The notes below the pieces were generated by a model. It searched no databases. It was not told where the DNA came from and worked only from the letters and a program-made list of their open reading frames with translations. Both the position numbers and the translations under genes were made by a program. Positions 1 through 7,395 of a stretch of 41,967 bases of DNA are shown here, piece after piece. This DNA comes from Nemertoderma westbladi. Lineage: Eukaryota > Xenacoelomorpha > Nemertodermatida > Nemertodermatidae. The stretch is taken from contig JAUCBJ010006056.1 in assembly GCA_032718475.1 (NCBI GenBank), positions 1 to 41,967 on the forward strand, read 5' to 3'. The first letter of the stretch is position 1. The number at the start of each line of letters is the position of its first letter.

Positions 1-130
1 TCTCCGGGAGAGTCAAAGCTAGTCGACTAAGTCATAATTTTTAAAACTTTAAATACGGGTTGAGTTATTTTATAAAGTTAAGAAGAATGAACCAATAGAG
101 GGAGCCTGAAGTCTAATCTCTTGGTCTTTA

Positions 131-365
131 CTCACATTAACTCCCAAGGTTGCATACTATCACTATCTCCGGGAGAGTCAAAGCTAGAGTGTATGCTAGA
201 GTTAACCAAGAGCTAGGAAAAAGAATAAAGCTCTTCTAGCGTACAAACTCATATCCCTCCAATTAGAGAACTAAGCAAATAATCAGCTTGAAGGTCTTAG
301 ACCCTTAATCGGAGGCATCGAGCAGTCAATGAGAGAGCAGATGCGAGTACAGTGGTAAAGCCCAT
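131..365. repeat. 235-bp direct repeat, copy 1
   Basis: This block recurs almost unchanged at 1141-1378. A 22-base piece of it (TCTCCGGGAGAGTCAAAGCT...) also sits at 1-22. The two full copies lie about 1 kb apart in the same orientation and flank a broken coding fragment, so they could be terminal repeats of a small non-autonomous element. I see no TG...CA ends or target duplication to prove that. Confidence 0.8.
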
Positions 366-601
366 CCATAGTGAGAAAACGTTGCACTAGCTCTCAAGGA
401 TAGTTATACTCACCATTCAAATATCCCTCGCAAACCAGATTCCCCCAACATCTAAAGTATTCCACTTCAATGTAAAATATATAATGCAATATAACTCGAA
501 TATTTCTGTTTTTTAATATAAATAATAATTGTAGCATAAATTTATAATTTAACATAAATATAATGTGAAAATTCAATATTATCAAATGACATTGCTATAT
601 A

Positions 602-908
602 ATGCATAGCCATGAAAGTTGTTTGGTTTGTAATAAAGAAATGAGACAAGACAATTTATCTCGTCATATGGAAACATATAGAAAGGAAAACTAATGGCTC
701 CGTTACCAAAAAATTTAAAAAATCCGAAGATATTTTTAGTGAAGATGAAAAGAAAAAGAGAGATGAGCGTGATATATTAAATATAAAACAGCCAATGGAA
801 AATAAATTTCATAAAGTTGTGAATATTTTGAAAGGGATACAAAAACAGTTACCCCTAGAAAATGAGGAAAATTTGAGTGAGAAAGATGGAGAAGAAGAGG
901 TAAAATAG
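602..908 (+). pseudogene. Frame-broken zinc-finger-like peptide with acidic, lysine-rich tail
   Basis: An ATG frame runs 602-694 and contains a C2H2-like finger, CLVCNKEMRQDNLSRHMETY (C-x2-C-x12-H). The final zinc-binding His position is Tyr. The frame stops at 692-694, but the +1 frame is open from 690 to the TAG at 906-908. It encodes a strongly charged tail with KKFKKSEDIFSEDEKKKR near its start and a Glu/Asp-rich end. The shared codon style and the overlap point to one gene with a 1-nt indel. I do not recognise the family. Single fingers of this kind occur in several mobile-element and DNA-virus-derived genes, but I cannot assign it. It sits between the two copies of a 235-bp direct repeat, so it may be cargo of a small element. 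Confidence 0.4.
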
Positions 909-911
909 GAA

Positions 912-950
912 AAACATATGCTCACAGGCTCAATCCCTACTCGTATCCCG
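912..950 (+). repeat. Short repeat with B-box-like word, copy 1
   Basis: The stretch containing GGCTCAATCCCTACTCG is repeated with changes at 1014-1051, where it reads GGGTTCAATCCCTACTCG. Both resemble the T-arm/B-box of a tRNA (GGTTCAANNCC). The flanking bases do not pair well and no A-box is visible, so this is at most a tRNA-derived SINE remnant. Confidence 0.3.
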
Positions 951-1013
951 TTTTATGGGAATTATAAAAAGTAAACATAGAATAACTAGACTAAACTAAA
1001 CACAAAATAGGAT

Positions 1014-1051
1014 AAACAGATGGTCACGGGTTCAATCCCTACTCGCGTCCA
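1014..1051 (+). repeat. Short repeat with B-box-like word, copy 2
   Basis: Second copy of the 912-950 motif, with the better B-box match GGTTCAATCCC. No complete tRNA cloverleaf can be drawn around it. Confidence 0.3.
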
Positions 1052-1140
1052 TTATAAATCCAACACAAAATAAGTTAAACCAGGGACCGGCAGGACACAT
1101 GGAAACGATTTTATTACTATGAAATACACTGAAATATATT

Positions 1141-1378
1141 CTCACATTAACTCCCAAGGTTGCATACTATAACTATAGCTGGCGGGAGAGTCAAAGCTAG
1201 AGTGTATGCTAGAGTTAACCAAGAGCTAGGAAAAAGAATAATGCTCTTCTAGGGTCCAAACTCACATCCCTCCAATTAGATAACTAAGCAAATAATCAGC
1301 TTGAAGGTCTTAGACCCTTAATCGGAGGCATCGAGCAGCCAATGAGAGAGCAGATGCGAGTACAGTGGTAAAGCCCAT
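1141..1378. repeat. 235-bp direct repeat, copy 2
   Basis: Near-identical to 131-365, with a few substitutions and a 3-bp insertion (AGCTGGC versus TCTCC near 1177). The two copies end at the same bases (...AAGCCCAT), which defines the repeat edge. Confidence 0.8.
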
Positions 1379-1705
1379 TATGATACCGGCTGCCTGGATA
1401 TAGGAAAGGGACAAAGCGACGCCGGCTATAGTGGGAACAATGGAGGGCCGCTAGAGCATTAGCCTTGGGCGACATACGGATTTGCTGTAGTCAAGGCCGC
1501 GATGGGATTATTAGTGAGTCATCGGGGGGGAGGCTAACAGACGGGACTGCTCATTTATATTTGCCTTGGGGGTATACGTATAGATTCACTGCCTGTCGTA
1601 TCTAGTTAATGAATAATGATGGCAGAGGAGGGGGGCCCCGCCGATGAACGTAGTTGATAGTTGCCGGGAATGTGGTGAACGGGGGATGCAATAGGTAATT
1701 ATAAA
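1379..1705. other. Unassigned mixed-composition stretch
   Basis: GC-richer DNA with short G runs and no open frame or repeat that I could match elsewhere in the window. Confidence 0.4.
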
Positions 1706-2890
1706 GTTAAATATAGACATTATGTCATAGTGATCTCATTGGTAATATAAAAACTAATTAATCTAAAATAGAAATCAATGTATAAAGTAAAAGTTAATAC
1801 AATTAATTAATTTAAAATAAAGTACAAATGAATAAATAAAGTAAAATAAAATAGAATACAAATAATTAATTAAAATTAAATATAAATAAATAGGTATTAA
1901 TAAATAAAAGGGCTGCGGTGTCACTTATGACACCCTCTTGAGGCGGCTCTGCGACAGTTGGACAACACTGATGACCCATTGTGTGTCAGGGCGCTAATCA
2001 GTCTGATTAATTAGGATAATCAATTAAACCCTAATTAGGAGTCATATGGAGAAAAGACTATATAATTAAACCAATCAGAGAGCAGCTTTGATGACGTCAC
2101 ATCAGGCGAGATAATGATTGCCCAATGTTATTTAATGGTAGGCAGAGTGGCGCCATTGAATAACGAAGACAAAGGGGCCCCGCGAGAGGAAAGATTATAA
2201 AGTTAACGATAAGGGATCTATAAACCATAGAGCTAAATATAGACATTTTGTCATAATTACGTCATTGGTAATATAAAACCAAATTAATCTAAAAATAGAA
2301 ATCAATATATAAAATAAAAGTAATACAATTAATTAATTTAAAATAAAGTACAAATGAATAAATAAAGTAAAATAGAATACAATTAATTAATTTAAAATAA
2401 ACTACAAATGAATAAATAAAGTAAAATAAAGTACAATTAATTAATTAAAATTAATTATAAATAAATAGTTAAATTGAAAATAACAAAGTTAGAGAAGATG
2501 TTAATTTTCAGATAATACGCCCTCTAGCGGCAGACTATGGAACTGCAGGCGGTTGGATATATGTAAGAGTAATTAGTAATCAGAGCTGTCACGGGGTGGG
2601 GGCAGGGGCGCTTGGATACAACTATCATTAATATGCTGTTGCTTGGTTAAAGCTAATTGGGGGTCAAAGGTCAAAGGTCAACGAAAAAGCTGTCTGGATA
2701 TAGATAAGAGTAATTAGTTACCAGTAAGGGAGCTGTATACCCATAAAGTACAAATGAATAATTAATATAAAATAAAGTACAAATGAATAAATAAAGTAAA
2801 ATAGAATACAAATAATTAATTAAAATTAAATATAAATAAATAAGTATTAATGAATAAAAGAGCTGCGGTGTCACTTATGACACCCTCTTG
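1706..2890. repeat. AT-rich repeat block, three partial copies
   Basis: The sequence around AAATATAGACATT...GTCATTGGTAATATAAAA, followed by AATTAATTTAAAATAAAGTACAAATGAATAAATAAAG, occurs from about 1706, from about 2231 and in part from about 2742. The downstream block (GCTGCGGTGTCACTTATGACACC... to ATTAGGAGTCATATG) at 1914-2047 recurs at 2866-2999. This indicates a roughly 0.5-0.95 kb duplicated repeat. There is no convincing coding frame. Confidence 0.65.
2071..2099 (+). promoter_or_regulatory. CCAAT box plus CRE palindrome (candidate)
   Basis: CCAATCAG at 2071-2078 is followed by the perfect cAMP-response element TGACGTCA at 2092-2099. The spacing resembles real promoters. No downstream gene is visible, so this may simply be the promoter of a repeat or a chance match. 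Confidence 0.25.
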
Positions 2891-2892
2891 AG

Positions 2893-3186
2893 CCGGCTCT
2901 GCGACAGTTAGACCTCACTGATGACCCATTGTGTGTCAGGGCGCTAATCAGTCTGATTAATTAGGATAATCAATTAAACCCTAATTAGGAGTCATATGAC
3001 ACCTGTTAGGGTTTAATTGTACTAATTAATTGATGACACCTGTCAATTAGGGTCTAATTAGCCTAATTGGGAGGTGTCACCCAGACAGTCTGGCGCCAAT
3101 GACACCCAATGACACCCATAGGGTGATAATTGGGTGTCATATGACACCCAATGGGTGTCAGTGAGGTCTAACTGTCGCAGAGCCGG
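2893..3186. repeat. Foldback element with ~35-bp inverted ends
   Basis: CCGGCTCTGCGACAGTTAGACC... at 2893-2928 is the reverse complement of 3152-3186, with a perfect core of about 31 bp. The interior repeats TGACACCCAATG / GGTGTCA words. It contains the perfect 20-bp palindrome TGGGTGTCATATGACACCCA at 3131-3150. No coding frame. It resembles a MITE or foldback repeat. A single-arm relative lies at about 1930-1975. Confidence 0.65.
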
Positions 3187-3209
3187 CCAAGACCCTACTA
3201 CTGGTGTTG

Positions 3210-3958
3210 ATACTTAAAAAGCGCATTTCTCGTAATGGAGAGTTCTAAATCTAGGGACCACGAGTAAGCCAGCGTTACTCGAACGTAACTGGTGAGTCGG
3301 ATTATAGGTTGTTAACAGCTATGTCAGGTAGGCTGGGGCACATCTGTTCAAACACTTATACGTTAACATGGCTATCTTGTAGTCGATGCGACGTTTTATT
3401 GTGAGCCAATGCAATTGTTTTAGGATTGGAGTAATATGGTCCCGTCTTTTTTCACTTATTGCAGTTTTAGATAGATTTTGTAGGCAATCCATAATATAGT
3501 GCATTGTGTGCATTTAATTTGCTGGTAACAAGAGTGTGTATTACAGTCTCCAGGTTGTGTCTATCGAGGTACTGTTTAAGTCTTGATAAGTTTTTTAAAT
3601 GGTAGAATGCTTTGCGAACTGTTATTTGGATTTGTTTACTTAGCGTCAGATTGGATTGGAATCCAGCTCAAGGCCAATATTACGTGCGCCTGGACTACAG
3701 TAGATTATGTCAGTTCCTATTTTAACCATTAGAGGAGGTAGGTGGTATCGGTTGTGGTGGTAGGTTGTTCGTGGTATCTGTGTACCAAAGCGGGATAGCA
3801 GTAATATTACCTCAATTTTGTCAGTATTCAGCTTTAGGAAAAAAGTCCTCATGCAGTTGTTAATGTCTCTCATGCAATTTTTCAATGACCTTCACTGTTT
3901 GGTCAATTTTTGCAAGCTCATACAGTTGAATGTTGTCCGCATATAGGTGGTAAGACAT
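3210..3958 (-). pseudogene. CR1/L2-type LINE reverse transcriptase, 3' part, broken
   Basis: Read on the minus strand, this is the C-terminal half of a non-LTR reverse transcriptase. It opens at 3958 with YHLYADNIQLYELAKID, the RT motif C. The family has YADD, so the second catalytic Asp is Asn here. A 1-nt frame change near 3885 leads into FLKLNTDKIEVILL and the ...ARNIGLELDSN region (3646-3885). A further break precedes RRDHITPILKQLHWLTIKRR (3319-3513). Readable homology continues past an in-frame TAG to about 3219. Order and orientation fit one decayed LINE copy. Its upstream RT part appears at 26142-26376 on the same strand, so the copy seems split by the LTR elements between. It is not functional. 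Confidence 0.8.
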
Positions 3959-3965
3959 GCTGTGT

Positions 3966-4185
3966 CTTCGTACTTACGTACCCTCTAACTCTCTAACTGA
4001 CTAACGGTACTTACGTACCCTCTAACTCTCTAACTAACTAGCGGTACTTACGTACCCTCTAACTCTCTAACTAACTATCGGTACTACGTACCCTCTAACT
4101 CTCTAACTAACTAGCGGTACTTACGTACCCTCTAACCCTTTAACTAACTATCGGTACTACGTACCACCCTTTAACTAACTAATTA
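3966..4185. repeat. ~37-bp tandem repeat with GGTAC...GTACC hairpins
   Basis: Five to six units of CGGTACTTACGTACCCTCTAACTCTCTAACTAACTAG-type sequence, spaced about 37 bp. Each carries the self-pairing word GGTAC-TTAC-GTACC (or GGTAC-TAC-GTACC). It lies downstream of the left gag fragment on the minus strand. It corresponds to the hairpin array at 6350-7260 in the other element M copy, which has the same hairpin at 7143-7155. Confidence 0.75.
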
Positions 4186-4238
4186 TTACTACCTAACTTC
4201 TACCTACTCTATTATTTAATTATTTTCATTAATTTTAA

Positions 4239-5360
4239 TTAAATAATTATTTTATATTTTATGCGTGGGAAGGGCGTCTCGCCCTCATTCCCACCCCCCT
4301 CAGTCCAAAACTTTGGACGACTAAAAACTCTCACGTGCCCCTTCTTCCAGTAGGCACTCTCCTGCTGCCCTCCTATACGTCCTCTAACTCTTCGCCACAC
4401 TCTCTTCGGTGCCACCTTTGCTGGCCTCCCCCTTCGTATGTGCGCTGGCATTGGAGCCCTCGACGACCCCCGCTCGTCCCTCGGTATACACGACGCCCGT
4501 CCATGTAATGCCCCCTCGCACCGTGCCAGCCCCGTGTGCGTATGCAACACGCCTCCTTCTACTTTCCCGACTCCTTTGCTCATGGACTTCTCTACCCCTG
4601 GTTTAGTCCTTTCACATCCTCTCCCTTCCCAACACTCTCCGGATCTGTGTCCTTTTACCACACATCGATGACATAGTCCGTTTGCGTCTGTGTAGGCTAC
4701 ACGATCTCGTTTGGGCAACGCTTGCCAGTACTTGCAACTCCTGGTCTTATGGGTTCCGTCCCGATGTAATTGACATTGGAATCCTGGATTATAGCGTTTC
4801 CTGTATAGTCCTTCACGTATCGCGCTTAGGTTTATATGTACCGATTTAATGTTTCGATTGTCTAGACTCGGCCTACTGGGTATATTGGGATTGTGTTTAT
4901 TTTTGGTGTTATTTTCTTCCTGTCCCCGCCACGGTGTGGCCCTGCTACCAGCTAACTGTGGACTAGCAGTCCCCTGTATAGCCGCGTGTGGTAGTGACTG
5001 CCCGCACGACCTGTTCTCGTCCAGGGAGTTCGATATTCTTGCTCCTATCGGGGTATATTGTCGATATTGTGATGGGGGAATGTCACCCTGTCCCCCCCCC
5101 GGCCGGTATGTTTGGTACTGGGGTTGATGTTAATACATTGGGGCCCATACGTCTATCTCCAATAACTCCCCCCTCCCCTGGATATATGTTATGTCCCTGT
5201 GTATTATAGTCATGCTGCTGTACCGATATAGGCCTATCTACTTCTCGCCTACCTACCGGTATGTACTCCACGACTTCCGGGTTTAATCCCGTCGTTCGCG
5301 CTACCCTATCGCCTACTCTATCTCTCCCAGCATGGCCATCGTTCCTTTCTCTCGACTCAT
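4239..5360 (-). pseudogene. gag: BEL-like gag, left copy, internally deleted (element M)
   Basis: The minus-strand ATG at 5358-5360 (MSRERNDG...) starts a frame that closely matches the N-terminal part of the gag at 7396-10087. The frame runs into a stop just after a glycine/G tract (C9 on the plus strand at 5092-5100). Homology continues in another frame through the bases matching 8560-8885. It ends with the zinc knuckle CHRCVVKGHRSGEC (C-x2-C-x4-H-x4-C) in the frame 4239-4718. Relative to the right copy it lacks the stretch equivalent to about 8886-9696, the gag core. The region after the knuckle is also different, but the extreme C-terminus (QQESAYWKK) is shared. No RT, RNase H or integrase follows. 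This is a dead, deleted gag. Confidence 0.75.
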
Positions 5361-5569
5361 CTTCGTCTTTGGTGGCTGGCAGCCACAGTCTGTCAGTTGG
5401 TTGGATCTAGTTCTATCACTGTCAGACTGTTAGGGCCGCTGCTAGGATTCTACCACTGTCAGGGCAGCTGGGCGGATCTGATTCTGTCACTGTGACGGGA
5501 TCTACGGATCCCGGTTTATCCGTTGGGTTTTCTATCCACGCGTCCCCGCCGTGTGTGAAAGGTAAAAGA
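5361..5569 (-). other. 5' leader of left element M copy
   Basis: Lies between gag and the LTR on the minus strand and matches 25547-25680 with indels. It contains a partial internal duplication of the words CACTGTCAG..GATCTGATTCTGTCACTGTGACGGG and GTTGGATCTAGTTCTATCACTGTCAG. A tRNA primer-binding site could lie here, but I could not identify one with confidence. Confidence 0.5.
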
Positions 5570-6005
5570 GTTCTGATGTTCGGTAATATGTATAAAGGTA
5601 TAATAGTCTGATATAGCACAGTATAGTATGACACGGTTACAGGTAGATAAGTATGATGGCGGTAGCGGACGGTGATAGAAGTCACCGTTCCACCCTACTG
5701 AACTGACTGAGTAAACTGAATGAATGTTGCATCGACCGGTAATATATATTGCACAGTTGGCCATATAATCACTTAGCCGGTGCCTCCCCCCCATTGGCTA
5801 ATATCCCTGTTGTCGCCCTTTGGAGTGTTTCCCCTCACTCCTGCTATTCTCTCTCTGTCAGGGCTATGGCCCCTGACCCCTATTGTGTGTTTCTCCTTCC
5901 CACTCTGTTGGGATGGCACGAGGTTGGGTAATTAACCTCGTGCTCCCGATATTGCTTAATGGCTCACTCTATGGGGTTGTGTTAGCGGAATTGGATAAGC
6001 TAACA
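5570..6005 (-). mobile_element. LTR of element M, shared by two tandem copies
   Basis: Near-identical to about 25690-26141. On the minus strand it begins TGTTAGC at 6005, directly next to a G-rich polypurine tract (6006-6014), so it is the 3' LTR of the gag element to the right. It also lies upstream of the left gag, so it doubles as that copy's 5' LTR. The inner edge is approximate because both copies continue into the same leader. Perfect hairpins lie at 5857-5877 (stem GTCAGGG/CCCTGAC), 5916-5943 (GCACGAGGTT/AACCTCGTGC) and 5979-6006 (GTGTTAGC/GCTAACAC). Confidence 0.75.
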
Positions 6006-6043
6006 CTCCCCCCCATGCTATCTTCCCGGTGAGAAGATAGCAT
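6006..6043 (-). promoter_or_regulatory. Polypurine tract preceded by perfect 11-bp hairpin
   Basis: On the minus strand GGGGGGGAG abuts the LTR start TGTTAGC, the position and composition expected of the plus-strand primer of an LTR retroelement. Immediately upstream of it is a perfect stem, ATGCTATCTTC (6015-6025) against GAAGATAGCAT (6033-6043), with a 7-nt loop. Confidence 0.65.
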
Positions 6044-6349
6044 CAACCTCTAAGTGCGCTTCAATTCCGCTGGAACTCGATCTATTATCGGGTGTGGGGT
6101 GGCGTTATTTTCTTGGAGTCGGCTTTCCAGGCCGCTCCCTATGGGTATGATCTCACTACCCTCTGGCGTCTCGTGTCGGGCCGATCGTGCGCTTCACTCA
6201 CACAATTTTTGTTTCCCCAACACTCTCACCACTCTAACTCCGCTCTCTGACTCAACTCGCTCTTACCCTCTCCCCACACCTGAATCGCACTCTTCTCTCT
6301 CGCCAACAGTTCCTTTTACTATCTCCTCTCTACTCCCTGCCACTCTCTA

Positions 6350-7260
6350 AGGCCCTGACCTCTAATGCTACCCCTGTGCTATCATACTATCTACCTTATC
6401 TAAGGTCTAACCTGCTAACTATCTAACTTCTCTAACTCTAACTAACTCCTAACTCTACTAACTACTAACTCTACTCTCTGCTAACTCTTACTACTTTTAG
6501 CTCTAACTAAAAGCCTCTAACTTTCTACTAACTCTAACTAGAACTCTCTAACTCTCTGCTAAGTCTACTAACTCTTTTCTAACTCTGACTAAAATCCTCC
6601 ATCTACGTGGCGCTTGTGGTGCCCACAACCATTCTACTACTACTTCTACTCTGCTACTATCTTTAACTCTAGTAACTCTACTCGACTCCTCTAAGTCTAC
6701 TGACTCCCTAGCCCTCTAACTAGAACTCTCTAACTCTACCCACTCTTCTAACTACGTGGCGCTTCCGGTGCCCACAACCTCTCTACTACTGCTCGTGGCA
6801 TGACAATATGCCACACTCCCTATTCCCCGCCGCCTTCTAACTCTACTACCTGGCACCCTATGTGCCCGTCTCTACCACTCTACTACCTGGCACCCTATGT
6901 GCCCTCTCCACTACTTTCTACTACTACATCTCCACCTCCACTAATACCTCTATCTACGTGGTGCTTGCGGTGCCCACAACCCCTCTCTTACTACTTTCTA
7001 TGTGGCGCTTATGGTGCCCACAACCTCTCTACCACTACTACTTTCTACGTGGCGCTTCCGGTGCCCACGACCCCCCTACTACTACTCGTGGCATGACAAT
7101 ATGCCACACTCCCTTACCCCGCCGCCTTCTAACTTAGCTCCCGGTACTACGTACCCTCTACTCCCGTGGTATGTTTATACCACACTCCCTATACTCCGCC
7201 GCCTTCTAACCTCTCTACTTACTATCCTTTACTATTTCTAACTTCTACTAATCTACTTCT
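6350..7260 (-). repeat. CT-rich 3' region with array of small hairpins
   Basis: This lies 3' of gag on the minus strand. Linkers of CTAACT/CTACTA type separate short self-complementary modules. GTGGCAT-GACAAT-ATGCCAC occurs at 6795-6814 and 7088-7107, and GTGGTAT-GTTT-ATACCAC at 7166-7183. GGCAC-CCTAT-GTGCC occurs near 6852 and 6892, and GGTAC-TAC-GTACC at 7143-7155. Several copies of GTGGCGCTTNNGGTGCCCAC occur near 6607, 6757, 6959, 7002 and 7048. Stem sequences differ between modules while pairing is kept. No coding frame is credible here despite long open stretches. Confidence 0.7.
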
Positions 7261-7395
7261 TCTACTATCTGTCTTATTTTTAATTATTTAATTATTTATT
7301 ATTATTTATTTAAATTAAATAATTATTTTTGTGGGAAGGGCGTCTCGCCCTCATTCCCACCCCCCTCAGTCCAAAATATTGGACGACTAAACCTC
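7261..7395. other. AT-rich spacer and gag 3' end
   Basis: TTAATTATTTAATTATT... followed by GTGGGAAGGGCGTCTCGCCCTCATTCCCACCCCCC. The same arrangement, nearly base for base, is at 4205-4320 in the left element M copy. The GGGCGTCTCGCCC word is itself a small hairpin. Confidence 0.6.

Noticed and set aside
1014-1051. Functional tRNA
   Set aside because: Only a B-box-like word; no A-box, anticodon arm or acceptor pairing.
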